Shown here: positions 48,723-57,546 of the stretch, one piece after another
Layout: each line of letters begins with the position of its first letter
Position numbering within the stretch: the stretch's first letter is position 1
Assembly (NCBI GenBank): GCA_963787645.1
Contig: CAWBDS010000011.1
Coordinates: forward strand, 620,001-684,000
Direction: 5' to 3'
Length of the DNA stretch: 64,000 nucleotides
Source of the DNA: Palsa-504 sp963787645
GTDB taxonomy: Bacteria > Actinomycetota > Actinomycetes > Streptosporangiales > Streptosporangiaceae
The notes under the pieces: model-generated
What the model saw: the letters and a program-made list of their open reading frames with translations, nothing else
Database searches by the model: none
Told to the model about the DNA's origin: nothing
Position numbers and translations under genes: made by a program

Positions 48723-49916
48723 CTATCGCCCGGGGGACAGCTCCTCGAGGCGTCTGGTCAGGAAGCGCCGCTCGGGAGGGGAGGCGGCCAGGTCCAGCGC
48801 CCGGCGGTAGGCCGCCCGGGCCTCCTGGTCGCGGCCGAGACGGCGGAGCAGTTCGCCGCGGGTGGAGTGGAAGTAGAGGTAGCCGTCCAGGTCGAGCTGG
48901 TCGACGGCGCGCAGCGCTTCGGCGGGGTCGCCGGCCTGGGCGAGCGCCGCGGCGCGGTTGAGCTCGACCACGGCCGAGCCGGTGAGGTCGGCCAGCCGGC
49001 GGTACAGCTCGGCGACCTGGGGCCAGTCGATCAGCTCGGCGGTCTGCAGCGAGGCGATCGCGGCCTGCAGGACGTAGGCGCCGCGGCCGCCCAGCGCGAT
49101 CGCCCGGTCGAGCACGGCCTGGCCCGCCGCGATCTGGGGCAGGTCCCACAGCGAACGGTCCTGGTCCTCGAGGAGCACGAGATCCTGGCCATCCGGGCCG
49201 GAGAACCGGGCCCGCCGCCGGGCGTGGTGGATCATCATCAGGGCGAGCAGGCCGTGGGCCTCCGGCTGGCCGGGCATGAGCGTGGCCAGGACCTGGCCCA
49301 GGCGGATGGCCTCGGCCGCCAGGTCGGTCCGGCCGCTGTAGCCCTCGTTGAAGATCAGGTAGAGGACGGCCAGCACCGCATCGAGGCGGTCGGGAAGCAG
49401 GTGCTCGCCGGGCACCGCGAACGGGATCGCGGTCGCCTTGATCTTGGCCTTGGCCCGGCTCAGGCGGCGCTTCATGGTTTCCTCGGAGACCAGGAACGCC
49501 CGCGCGATCTCGGCGGTCTCCAGCCCGCCCAGGGCTCGCAACGTGAGGGCGACCTGCCCGTCCAGCGGCAGCGCCGGGTGGCAGCAGGTGAAGATCAGCT
49601 CGAGCCGCTCGTCCTTGATCACCCCGTCGTCGAAAATCACTGTGTCGAACTCGTCCATGGTGGCCTCCGGCACCGGGAGCAGGTGGATCTTCCCGGCCAG
49701 GGTGCGCTCCCGGCGGATCCGGTCGATGGCCCGGTTGCGGGCCGTGGTCACCAGCCACCCGCCGGGATTGGGCGGAACCCCGGCGGCGGGCCAGCGTTCG
49801 GCCGCGATCGCGAACGCCTCCTGCGTCGCTTCCTCGGCTTTGTCGAAGTCACCGAGGAACCCGACCAGCGAGGCCAGCACCCGGCCCCACTCGTCCCGGA
49901 AGACCTCTTCGAGCAC
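48723..49916 (-). CDS. ECF42-type RNA polymerase sigma factor with TPR-like C-terminus
   Basis: 397 residues from GTG 49916, two bases after the TGA of the DGPF gene. Region 2: VLASLVGFLGDFDKAEEATQ, EAFAIAAERWPAAGVPPNPG, GGWLVTTARNRAIDRIRRER; region 4: FTCCHPALPLDGQVALTLRA, LGGLETAEIARAFLVSEETM, KRRLSRAKAKIKATAIPFAV. A ~200-residue C-terminal extension (FNEGYSGRTDLAAEAIRLGQ, AQAGDPAEALRAVDQLDLDG) is the hallmark of ECF42 (DUF6596). Control is by that extension rather than a classical anti-sigma factor. Its usual target is the linked DGPF gene. Confidence 0.92.
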   Translation of the reverse strand: MLEEVFRDEWGRVLASLVGFLGDFDKAEEATQEAFAIAAERWPAAGVPPNPGGWLVTTARNRAIDRIRRERTLAGKIHLLPVPEATMDEFDTVIFDDGVIKDERLELIFTCCHPALPLDGQVALTLRALGGLETAEIARAFLVSEETMKRRLSRAKAKIKATAIPFAVPGEHLLPDRLDAVLAVLYLIFNEGYSGRTDLAAEAIRLGQVLATLMPGQPEAHGLLALMMIHHARRRARFSGPDGQDLVLLEDQDRSLWDLPQIAAGQAVLDRAIALGGRGAYVLQAAIASLQTAELIDWPQVAELYRRLADLTGSAVVELNRAAALAQAGDPAEALRAVDQLDLDGYLYFHSTRGELLRRLGRDQEARAAYRRALDLAASPPERRFLTRRLEELSPGR

Positions 49917-49918
49917 GC

Positions 49919-50272
49919 TCAGGATGTCACCACCGGGGAGGTCACCACCGGCCTGATCTCCACCACGCCGCCGAACCGGGTGACCGGGATGCGCGTGGCC
50001 AGTTCGATCGCCTCGTCCAGGTTGGCCGCCTCGAACAGGACGACGCCGCCCAGCACTTCCTTGGTGTCCGCGAACGGGCCGTCGGTCATCAGCGTCCGGC
50101 CCCCGGTCACGCGCACGCAGGTCGCCGTCTCGGCGGGCTGCAACTGCGCGCTGGCCACGCACCGGGGGTCATCGACCAGCGCCGAAAAGTCGGCGCGCAC
50201 CGCCGCCCGTTCCGCCTCCGGCAGCGCCTCCGCGTAGCCGGGCTGGGAGTAGATCATCAGGGCGTACTGCAT
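49919..50272 (-). CDS. YCII/DGPF-domain protein
   Basis: 117 residues with a perfect AGGAGG site before ATG 50272. MQYALMIYSQPGYAEALPEA, CVRVTGGRTLMTDGPFADTK, EVLGGVVLFEAANLDEAIEL: the DGPF motif with F-A-D-T-K-E-x-L-G-G is the family signature. In many actinomycetes it precedes the ECF42 sigma gene and is one of its regulon members. The C-terminus ends with a small duplication (VVTSPVVTS). Divergent from the MFS gene at 50451. Confidence 0.92.
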   Translation of the reverse strand: MQYALMIYSQPGYAEALPEAERAAVRADFSALVDDPRCVASAQLQPAETATCVRVTGGRTLMTDGPFADTKEVLGGVVLFEAANLDEAIELATRIPVTRFGGVVEIRPVVTSPVVTS

Positions 50273-50450
50273 CGCAACCTCCTGGACACTCGGGCTCTCA
50301 CTTTGGCAACGAACGAACCGTGGCGCCGGGGACACCTCCTCCGAGACTCTCATCCCCGGCCTGTCCCCCGGACCTGTCCCCCGGGCTTGTCCCCCCGGCG
50401 GGCGCTCGCTCGTAGCTCTGGTGTAAGCGGCAAACGTACGGAGGAAGCAC

Positions 50451-51923
50451 ATGTCAACGACTCATGTGACGAGCAGGCGCCTCAGCGGCATCGCCGAGGC
50501 CAGCGACGCGGACCCACGGCGGTGGCTGGTCCTCGCGGTCATCTGTGCCGGCGTGCTCATGATCGTCCTGGACACCACCGTGATGAACCTCGCGCTGCCC
50601 TCGGCGCAGCACACGCTGGGGTTCACCAACGCCGACCGGCAGTGGATCGTGACCGCGTACTCGCTGTCGTTCGGGAGCCTGCTGCTGTTCTGCGGCCGGC
50701 TGGCCGACCTGATCGGCCGCAAGACGACGTTCCTGGCCGGGCTGACCGGTTTCGCGGCCGCCTCGGCCGTCGGCGGCGCCTCGGTCAGCTTCACCATGCT
50801 GGTCGCGGCGCGGGCCTGCCAGGGGGTGTTCGCCGCGCTGCTGGCCCCGTCGGCCTTGTCGCTGCTGGCCACGACGTTCACCGACGCGAAGGAGCGCGGC
50901 AAGGCGTTCGGCGTGTACGGCACGGTCGCGGCCAGCGGCTCGGCCATCGGGCTGCTGGTCGGCGGCGCGCTGACCTCGTACGCGTCCTGGCGGTGGTGCA
51001 TGTACATCAACCTGGTCTTCGCGGGGATCGCGATTCCGTCGGGCGCGCTGCTGCTGGACCGGCAGCCGAGGATACGGGGCGCCAGGCTCGACGTGCCGGG
51101 CGTGGCGGCGGTGTCAGGCGCGATGTTCTGCCTGGTGTACGGATTCTCCAACGCCGCGACGCACGGCTGGCGGGTGGCTTCGACCTGGGGTGTCCTCGCT
51201 CTGGGGGCCGTGCTGCTGGTCGCGTTCGGCGGCTGGCAGGCCCGGGCCGCGCACCCGCTGCTGCCGCCCCGGGTCATTCTGGACCGTAACCGCGGTGGCG
51301 CCTACCTGACCAGCTTCGTCAACGGGGCGGGCATGTTCGGCATCTTCTTGTTCCTGATCTACTACATGCAGGTCAGCCTGGGTTACTCGGCGGTCCGGTC
51401 GGGCCTGGCCATGCTCCCGATGGTGGCGGTCATCGGCGTCGTGGCCAACGTGGGCAACATCGCGCTGATGCCGCGGGTCGGGCCGAAGCCGCTGGTCACC
51501 GCCGGGATGCTGCTCAACGCGGCGGGACTGGCCTGGCTGACCACGATCGGCGTGCACTCGGGCTACGTTTCGACGCTGCTCGGGCCGCTGATGGTGACCG
51601 GGGTGGGCATGGGCTTCATCTTCGGGGCGGCGGCCAATACCGGGACGTTCGGCGTGGCCCCGCGCGACGCGGGGATGGCCTCGGCGAGCGTCAACACCGG
51701 GCAGCAGCTCGGGGGCTCGATCGGCACCGCGCTGCTCAACACGATTGCGGCCGGCGCGACCAGCAGCTACCTGGCCCTTCGTGGTCGGCCGTCAGCGGAG
51801 CTGGTCCGGCTGGCGGCGATCCACGGTTACACCACGGTGTTCTGGGTGTGCGCGGGCATCTTCGCGGGCGGGGCGGTCATCTGCGGGGCACTGCTGCGCC
51901 GCGGACCGCTGACCCGGGGCTAG
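50451..51923 (+). CDS. DHA2-family MFS exporter
   Basis: 490 residues with GGAGGA before ATG 50451. LMIVLDTTVMNLALPSAQHT (motif D1), GRLADLIGRKTTFLAG (motif A), SGSAIGLLVGGALTSYASWR (motif C), 14 hydrophobic segments. It is divergent from the ECF42/DGPF unit and may be regulated with it. More distant from the two MarR-linked exporters than they are from each other. Confidence 0.92.
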   Translation: MSTTHVTSRRLSGIAEASDADPRRWLVLAVICAGVLMIVLDTTVMNLALPSAQHTLGFTNADRQWIVTAYSLSFGSLLLFCGRLADLIGRKTTFLAGLTGFAAASAVGGASVSFTMLVAARACQGVFAALLAPSALSLLATTFTDAKERGKAFGVYGTVAASGSAIGLLVGGALTSYASWRWCMYINLVFAGIAIPSGALLLDRQPRIRGARLDVPGVAAVSGAMFCLVYGFSNAATHGWRVASTWGVLALGAVLLVAFGGWQARAAHPLLPPRVILDRNRGGAYLTSFVNGAGMFGIFLFLIYYMQVSLGYSAVRSGLAMLPMVAVIGVVANVGNIALMPRVGPKPLVTAGMLLNAAGLAWLTTIGVHSGYVSTLLGPLMVTGVGMGFIFGAAANTGTFGVAPRDAGMASASVNTGQQLGGSIGTALLNTIAAGATSSYLALRGRPSAELVRLAAIHGYTTVFWVCAGIFAGGAVICGALLRRGPLTRG

Positions 51924-51927
51924 GCGG

Positions 51928-52818
51928 TCAGGCGGCGTGCTGGAGGACCGAATCGGAGCTGCTGTGGCAGAAGCCGGCCAGGGCGGACAGGATCATCAGA
52001 CCGACCGGGAGGGCATCCGCGGGCGGGACGGCGCCGGAGGCGACGAGGTCCTCCAGGACATCGCCGCTCCCGCGGTCGATACGCCGCAGCAGCTCCGCGT
52101 CACCGGGTTGCTCGCAGCGGTAGTGGTGGGCGAAGGCGCCGACCAGCACATCGGCGATGACCTGGCCTTCCAGGCCGGGGACGGTTCGGCCGAGGACCGG
52201 CAGCAGGACGCCGAGGATCTCGCTGAGCGTGTCCTCCCCCACGATCGCCCAGGTCGCGTCGACCAGCGCGCAGGTGCCGAGCACGAACACCGGCCCGTGC
52301 AGCTCCGGGAACTGCGGCTCGGGCCCTGTCCGGTCGGCCGGGTCGGCGTCCCACCAGGCATCGGCGGCCTCGCGGAACGCGAACTCGGCCTCGGCGATGG
52401 GCGCGAGCGTGTGGAGCAGCGTGCGCACCGCCGGGTGATCGACGCTCAGGCCGTCGAAGGCGACTGCGCGGATCAGGGCATTGGTCGCCACGTTCCAGTG
52501 CGCGGGATCGGCGGCGATCACCGCGGCATCGGGAAGCTGGGTGGTCAGCAGGCTCGGCGCGCTTCGCGCATCTTCCAGGTAAGCGTTGCGGAACCGGTCG
52601 CCGAGGGAGCCCGCCGGCCAGGACGGCGTTTGAGCTGGAACGGGCTCCAGGCCGCCGCACCAGGCCCGGATGGCCGCGGCTTCGTGCTGCCTGCGCTCCG
52701 TCGTCTCCCGCGCCAGCGCCCGCATCCCGCTCTCCAGCAGACGCATCGCCTTGCGGGTCTGCCGGGTGGACCCGGCCTGACGGTTGGCCTGCTTCCGGTT
52801 GCTGGCGCGGCCCATCAT
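51928..52818 (-). CDS. Large hypothetical protein
   Basis: 296 residues. Basic start (MMGRASNRKQANRQAGSTRQ, TRKAMRLLESGMRALARE), then a globular helical region: PSLLTTQLPDAAVIAADPAH, WNVATNALIRAVAFDGLSVD, FAFREAADAWWDADPADR, AFAHHYRCEQPGDAELL. No family recognised; no membrane span. Composition and codon positions agree with a real gene. Convergent with the MFS gene, with 4 bases between the stops. Confidence 0.6.
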   Translation of the reverse strand: MMGRASNRKQANRQAGSTRQTRKAMRLLESGMRALARETTERRQHEAAAIRAWCGGLEPVPAQTPSWPAGSLGDRFRNAYLEDARSAPSLLTTQLPDAAVIAADPAHWNVATNALIRAVAFDGLSVDHPAVRTLLHTLAPIAEAEFAFREAADAWWDADPADRTGPEPQFPELHGPVFVLGTCALVDATWAIVGEDTLSEILGVLLPVLGRTVPGLEGQVIADVLVGAFAHHYRCEQPGDAELLRRIDRGSGDVLEDLVASGAVPPADALPVGLMILSALAGFCHSSSDSVLQHAA

Positions 52819-53044
52819 GCCTCCCGGGGTTCGGTTGCCGTCGACGCTACCGATCCGGGCCGCCCAGGTCGCGGACCGAAGCGGCGTGTCGCCCGAATGC
52901 CGAGGAGGTGTCAGCGGCGCCTACACGGATTCGATATGCAAGCTGACGCCCGCCGCGTCTGCCACCTTCCGGAGGCTCGTTTGGCCGTTCCCCGTTCTCG
53001 CCCCTGCCCCGAGCTGGAACGGTCCGCCGTGATTGACTCGCGTG

Positions 53045-53722
53045 ATGAGGTTTTTGCTGACGTCGGCCGGGTTGCGCAACCAGAGTCTGCGGCGGGCGCT
53101 GCACGATCTGCTGGGCAAGCCGACTACGGCGGCGAACATCGTGTTTGTGCCGACGGCCTCGCTGGCCGAGCCCGGCGACCACGGCTGGTTCGTCGCCGAC
53201 CTGAACCGGCTGTACGGCCTGGGCTGGCGGGAGTTCGACCTCGTGGAGCTGAACGGGCTGCCCCGGCAGCTGGTCCTCGACCGGCTGCGGCACGCCGACG
53301 TCATCTACGTCGAGGGCGGCAGCCATTACCACCTGGCCCGCAGCATCACCGGAAACGACCTGGCCGGCGGGTTCCTGGAAGCGCTGGAGGATCGGGTCTA
53401 CGTGGGCGTGAGCGCCGGGTCGATGATCTTCAGCCGCCAGCTCGACGAACGCTCCGCGGCCATCATCGGGGACGCCGCAGACCTGCACGTCCTCGGCGCG
53501 ACCACGCTGGACCCGCCCTTCGGGCTCTTCGACTGGTACCTGAAGCCGCACCTGTACTCACCGGATTTCCCCGAACGCGGGGACGCGTGGGCCGACCGGA
53601 TCGCCGCGCAGGCGCACTTCCCGATCTACTTCATCGACGACCAGACGGCCATCCGCATCAACGGCGACGAGATGGACGTGGTCTCCGAAGGCCAGTGGCG
53701 GTTTTACCCGGGCGGATCCTGA
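53045..53722 (+). CDS. Peptidase E-like serine peptidase (S51), intact
   Basis: 225 residues from ATG 53045 (MRFLLTSAGLRNQSLRRALH). NIVFVPTASLAEPGDHGWFV, DVIYVEGGSHYHLARSI, and the nucleophile elbow YVGVSAGSMIFSRQLD at about 124-138, with FGLFDWYLKPHLYSPDFPER and FIDDQTAIRINGDEM. The Ser-His-Asp arrangement (S in VSAGS, H in PHLYS) is present. Cleaves aspartyl dipeptides or related peptides in the cytoplasm. Convergent overlap with the TetR gene of 19 bases. Paralogue of the broken gene at 45681. Confidence 0.87.
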   Translation: MRFLLTSAGLRNQSLRRALHDLLGKPTTAANIVFVPTASLAEPGDHGWFVADLNRLYGLGWREFDLVELNGLPRQLVLDRLRHADVIYVEGGSHYHLARSITGNDLAGGFLEALEDRVYVGVSAGSMIFSRQLDERSAAIIGDAADLHVLGATTLDPPFGLFDWYLKPHLYSPDFPERGDAWADRIAAQAHFPIYFIDDQTAIRINGDEMDVVSEGQWRFYPGGS

Positions 53723-54456
53723 CCGGCGCGGCGGGACAGGCCGTCGACGAAGATGTCGATGAGCAGCTCGAAGCGTTCGCTGGGGTCGGAGAGGGCGAAC
53801 GCGTCGGCCAGGGCGGTCATGTTGGGGAAGTGGCTGGCGGGCAGGGCGGCGATGTAGTCGCGGGCCATGTCGGCGACCTCCTGGAGGTCTTGGGTGCCGC
53901 GCAGCAGGGGGCCCTGGCCGGAGTCGGCGCTGTCGTCGACGCCGGTCTCGTCGATGGTGAAGCCGTTGACGGTGGCGATCAGCAGCAGGTAGCCCTGGAC
54001 GGCTAGCTGCGGGGGCAGGCCGCCGGCCCGCAGGATGGCCAGGACGCGCTCGGAGTAGCGCAGGGCGTTGGGGCCCATGGGGACGCGGCCAATGGAAACC
54101 CGGACGATCCAGCGGTGACGCAGGCTGGCGGCGCGCTGGTCGCGGGCCACCTGCTTGAGCTGATCCTGCCAGTGCTCGGGGTCGGGGTCGGGCACCTTGC
54201 CTTCGCCGATGATCTCGTCCAGGACCAGGTCCAGCAGCCCGTCCTTGCTGCCCACGTGCCAGTACAGGGACGCGGCGCCGGTGCCCAGTTCTTCGGCCAG
54301 GTGGCGCATGCTCAGGGCGCTCAGGCCCTCGCGGTCCAGCAGCGCCACGGCGGCGGTGACGATCGCGTCGCGGCTGATCGGCTCGCGGCGGCGTCTGGCC
54401 GGGCGGTCGGGGGCGCGCTGCCAGGGCGGCGGCGGGATATCGGGATCGGCAGGCAC
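53704..54456 (-). CDS. TetR-family regulator with TetR_C domain
   Basis: 250 residues from GTG 54456; a start at 54507 is also open. HTH: ISRDAIVTAAVALLDREGLS, ALSMRHLAEELGTGAASLYW, HVGSKDGLLDLVLDEIIGEG. The C-terminal ligand domain follows the tetracycline-repressor type (LRHRWIVRVSIGRVPMGPNA, ILRAGGLPPQLAVQGYLLLI). Divergent from the MFS at 54593; a dyad and repeats lie between. Probably controls that exporter. Confidence 0.88.
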   Translation of the reverse strand: MPADPDIPPPPWQRAPDRPARRRREPISRDAIVTAAVALLDREGLSALSMRHLAEELGTGAASLYWHVGSKDGLLDLVLDEIIGEGKVPDPDPEHWQDQLKQVARDQRAASLRHRWIVRVSIGRVPMGPNALRYSERVLAILRAGGLPPQLAVQGYLLLIATVNGFTIDETGVDDSADSGQGPLLRGTQDLQEVADMARDYIAALPASHFPNMTALADAFALSDPSERFELLIDIFVDGLSRRAGQDPPG

Positions 54457-54518
54457 TTGAACACTGTACCAGTACTCGAACAGCGTTTGACTCGATCGAT
54501 GGTCCATGATAGAACGTC

Positions 54519-54578
54519 GTTCGAGAAACGAACTTGGTTCGAGAAGTACGGGTTATCAGGGAAGTACGGGAGATCAGA
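54519..54578. promoter_or_regulatory. TetR operator and tandem repeats upstream of the MFS gene
   Basis: GTTCG-AGAAA-CGAAC (54519-54533) is a perfect dyad, and a third half-site GTTCGAGAAG follows at 54537. A GAAGTACGGG--ATCAG unit is then repeated directly with an 18-base step (54543 and 54561). These lie between the divergent tetR and MFS starts. Confidence 0.55.
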
Positions 54579-54592
54579 GGAGTCGGGGAGAG

Positions 54593-56066
54593 ATGACGAC
54601 GCAGTCGGTGGCCGTGACGGGCCAAGCGGGGGCGCAGGCCGGGTACCCCCGGCGCTGGCTGGCCGCGATCGTGATGATCGTCGGAGCGCTCATGGACATG
54701 ATCGACGTGACGATCGTCAACGTGGCGCTGCCCACGATCCGGCGGGACCTGCACGCCAGCGCCACCCAGCTGGAGTGGGTGGTGTCCGGGTACATGCTGG
54801 CCTTCGCCGCGGCGCTGATCGTGGCCGGGAACTTCGGGGACCTGTTCGGGCGCAAGCGGGTGTTCCTGGGCGGCGTGGTGGTGTTCGGGCTGGCCAGTCT
54901 GGCCGCGGGCCTATCCGGGTCCGGGGCCGAGCTGATCGCGGCCCGGGTGGTGCAGGGAACGGCGGCGGCGGCCATGGCCCCGCAGGTGCTGGCCACGTTC
55001 CGCGCGATGTTTGCGGGGGCCGAGCGGGGCAAGGCGTTCAGCATCTACGGGGCCATGCTGGGCTTCGCGTCGGCGGTCGGGCTGCTGCTCGGCGGGGTGC
55101 TGACCGAGGCCAACCTGTTCGGATGGAGCTGGCGCGCGGTGTTCTTCGTCAACATCCCGGTGGCCGCGGCCGCGCTGATCGCGGGTCTGCGGTTCGTGCC
55201 CGAGACCAGCGACCCCGGGGCGCGGCGGCCGGACGTGCCGGGCGCGGTGCTGCTGGCCGCCGCGCTGGTGGCGATCGTGTACCCGCTGCTGGAGGGGCGC
55301 ACGCTGGGCTGGCCGGTGTGGACGTGGCTGGTGCTGGCCGCGGGCGTGGCCGGGCTTGGCGCGCTGGGGCTGATCGAGGCCCGGCGGGGTGCGCGGCGTA
55401 ACGACGGGCGGCAGGCGCCGGCGGAACTGCTGCGGGCGCGGCTGTTCCGGGTGCCGGCGTTCGCGGCCGGGCTCGGGGTGCAGGTGGCCTTCGTCGGCCG
55501 GGATGCAGGGGTTCTTCCTGGCCTTCGCGCTGTGGCTGCAGGCCGGCGAGCACTTCTCGCCGCTCAAGGCGGGGCTGACCGCAGTCGCGTTCAGCGTGGG
55601 CAGCTTCATCGGGGCACCCTTCGCGGTGCCGCTGGCCCAGAAGTTCGGGCGCAGCGTGCTGGCCCTGGGCGGGGTGCTGATGGCGGCCGGGATCGCGGGT
55701 GAGTCGCTGGCCGCCTCGCACGTGGGCGTGAACGGCAGTTCGTGGCCGGTCGTGCCCGGGCTGGTGGTGGCCGGCGCGGGGCTGGCCCTGCTGATCATCC
55801 CGCTGGTCAACGTGGTGCTGGCGGCGGTGCCGGTCGAGGTGGCCGGCGGGGCTTCGGGGTTGTTCGGCACGGCGCAGCAGCTGGGCGGGGCGCTAGGGGT
55901 GGCGGTGTTCGGCACGGTGTTCTTCGGGTACCTCAGCGGGCACTCGTTCGAGGCCGCGATCGTGCACACCGCGCCGTACGCGATAGGCGCGTTCGCACTG
56001 TGCGCGGTGCTGGCCCTGCTGCTCCCCCGCACGGCGGTGTCGGAAGAAGCGCTGCTCGAATCTTGA
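54593..56066 (+). pseudogene. DHA2-family MFS exporter, one-base frameshift
   Basis: ATG 54593 after GGGGAGAG. The N-terminal part carries VMIVGALMDMIDVTIVNVAL, GNFGDLFGRKRVFLGG (motif A) and GFASAVGLLLGGVLTEA (motif C); LFRVPAFAAGLGVQVAF is followed by one extra base (about 55492), and the remaining third continues in the next frame as SAGMQGFFLAFALWLQAGEH, LKAGLTAVAFSVGSFIGAPF, GGALGVAVFGTVFFGYLSGH. Corrected length is about 490 residues, normal for 14-helix exporters. As read, helices 9-14 would be lost. Confidence 0.85.
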
Positions 56067-56095
56067 GGGACCTCGAATCCTGAGGCAGGGCATGA

Positions 56096-56145
56096 ACCAC
56101 GGCCCGTTCGGCGAAAGGATTTCGTTCGTCCGAACGGACCGTGGT
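56096..56145. repeat. 50-bp inverted repeat (dispersed hairpin), most complete copy
   Basis: ACCACGGCCCGTTCGG and CCGAACGGACCGTGGT pair at 15 of 16 positions around an 18-base loop (CGAAAGGATTTCGTTCGT). It is 30 bases after the MFS stop and can act as its terminator. The left arm is identical to 58275-58290 and close to 386-399. Confidence 0.7.
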
Positions 56146-56265
56146 GCTTGCGCGCGCAGCCGGGTCAGGACTGCTGGCCGGGCTGGTCGTCGCGGGCCGG
56201 CGCTGGCTGGGCGGCGCGCTGGCGGCCCTGCAGACGGCTGTTCACAAGACCCGCCGGACGACCTG

Positions 56266-56298
56266 CTTGCGCAATGCGCAAGATTTCTCAATGAGAAA
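56266..56298. promoter_or_regulatory. Two adjacent perfect palindromes upstream of the beta-lactamase-like gene
   Basis: CTTGCGCA-A-TGCGCAAG (56266-56282) is followed one base later by TTTCTCA-A-TGAGAAA (56284-56298). Both have a single central A. They lie 49 bases before the GTG of the next gene in an AT-richer patch; an operator pair for an unlinked regulator is likely. Confidence 0.6.
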
Positions 56299-56346
56299 CT
56301 CTGCTCGCGAGAGGACCTGGCCGCTGCGGGCGGATAGCGTGGGGAG

Positions 56347-57546
56347 GTGGGTGGTTTGGGGAGGCCGGCGGGGGTTACGCTGGCGAACTGGGATCTGGGC
56401 GGCGAGGCGTCGGCGTGGGCGTACCTGCATGCGGACGAGCTGCTTCCGTCGGTGCAGATTCCGGTCGGGCGGCGGGTGGCGGAGCTGGACCGGGCCGAGC
56501 TGTCCGAGATCGCGGGCTTCCAGGTCGAGCCGGGGGTGAGCCTGGAGCGGTACGTGGCGGACGGGCCGGTCAGCGGGATCGTGGTGGTGCTGGGCGGCAC
56601 GGTGGTGTTCGAGCGGTACCCGCGGATGGCGCCGGATGACCGGCACCTGCTGATGTCAGTGACCAAGGCGGTCACCTCGGCGGTGACCGGGATCCTGGAG
56701 TTGCGCGGGTCGCTGGACCTCGCGCGGCCGGTCGACGCGGTGCTCGGGGAGCTGGCCGGGTCGGGCTGGGCGGGGGTACCGATCGCCGATGTGCTGAGCA
56801 TGGCCTCGGGGATCGACTGCCTGGAGATCGACGTGCCGGGCGGGTACGACGATCCGGCGCACCCGTTCTACCGGTTCGAGGCGTGCCTGGGCTGGCGCCC
56901 GGCTTACGCCAGCGTGCTGCCGTCTGCCTATGAGTTCGTGTCCGGGCTGCCCGCGCACCGGCCGTCCGGCGAGGCGTACGAGTACACCAGCGTCAACACG
57001 TTCGTGCTGTCGTGGCTGGCCGAACGGGTGACCGGACGGCCGTTCGGGGAGATCCTGAAGCGCGAGATCTGGTCTCGGGCCGGGTTCGAGGCGCCCGCGC
57101 TACTGTGCGGCGGCCCGGACGGGGCGCCGGGCAGCCACGGCGGGCTGTGTACCACGCTGCGGGACCTGGCCCGGTTCGGGATGCTGTTCACGCCCAGCGC
57201 CGGGCTGGTCGCCGACCAGGAGATCATCAGCGCCGAGCACCTGCGGCGGCTGCGGGGCGGAACACGCCCTGCGCTGCACGCCGGGCCGGCCGGGACGCTC
57301 CCGGGCTACATGACCTTGGCCTACGGGCCGCGGCTGCCGCCCGCCAGCCGGCAGTGGAACTTCGCCACGGCGGACGGCGACCTGTTCAAAGGGGGGTTCG
57401 GCGGCCAGGGGCTGTACGTCTCCCCCGGGCGCGACCTGGTCATCGCGTTCGCCGGGACGCCCGGGCCGGACGGCTCGCCCAGCCGGCTGCGCTGGTACAG
57501 CCGCCGCCTGGCCCGGTCGGTGCCGTTGCTCAGCTCTCGCGGGTGA
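56347..57546 (+). CDS. Beta-lactamase/D-Ala-D-Ala peptidase-fold esterase
   Basis: 399 residues from GTG 56347 (GGGGAGG upstream). Serine beta-lactamase fold: the S-x-x-K motif in LLMSVTKAVTSAVTGILELR (about 102-105), SMASGIDCLEI, the Y-x-N-like motif YEYTSVNTFVLSWLAERVTG, and a C-terminal GGFGGQGLYVSPGRDLVIAF in place of KTG. No signal peptide, so cytoplasmic; EstB/class C-like esterase or 6-aminohexanoate-dimer hydrolase-like activity is more likely than antibiotic hydrolysis. Its 3' end overlaps the convergent methyltransferase by 17 bases. Confidence 0.85.
   Translation: MGGLGRPAGVTLANWDLGGEASAWAYLHADELLPSVQIPVGRRVAELDRAELSEIAGFQVEPGVSLERYVADGPVSGIVVVLGGTVVFERYPRMAPDDRHLLMSVTKAVTSAVTGILELRGSLDLARPVDAVLGELAGSGWAGVPIADVLSMASGIDCLEIDVPGGYDDPAHPFYRFEACLGWRPAYASVLPSAYEFVSGLPAHRPSGEAYEYTSVNTFVLSWLAERVTGRPFGEILKREIWSRAGFEAPALLCGGPDGAPGSHGGLCTTLRDLARFGMLFTPSAGLVADQEIISAEHLRRLRGGTRPALHAGPAGTLPGYMTLAYGPRLPPASRQWNFATADGDLFKGGFGGQGLYVSPGRDLVIAFAGTPGPDGSPSRLRWYSRRLARSVPLLSSRG

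Noticed and set aside
52921..52980. Minus-strand TSLRKVADAAGVSLHIESV ending, like the end of an XRE antitoxin
   Set aside because: Only about 19 residues with no preceding HTH in any frame; too short to call a remnant with confidence.
51937..54006. A 689-codon plus-strand frame across three genes
   Set aside because: It runs antisense to, and through, genes with recognisable families and has no domain of its own.
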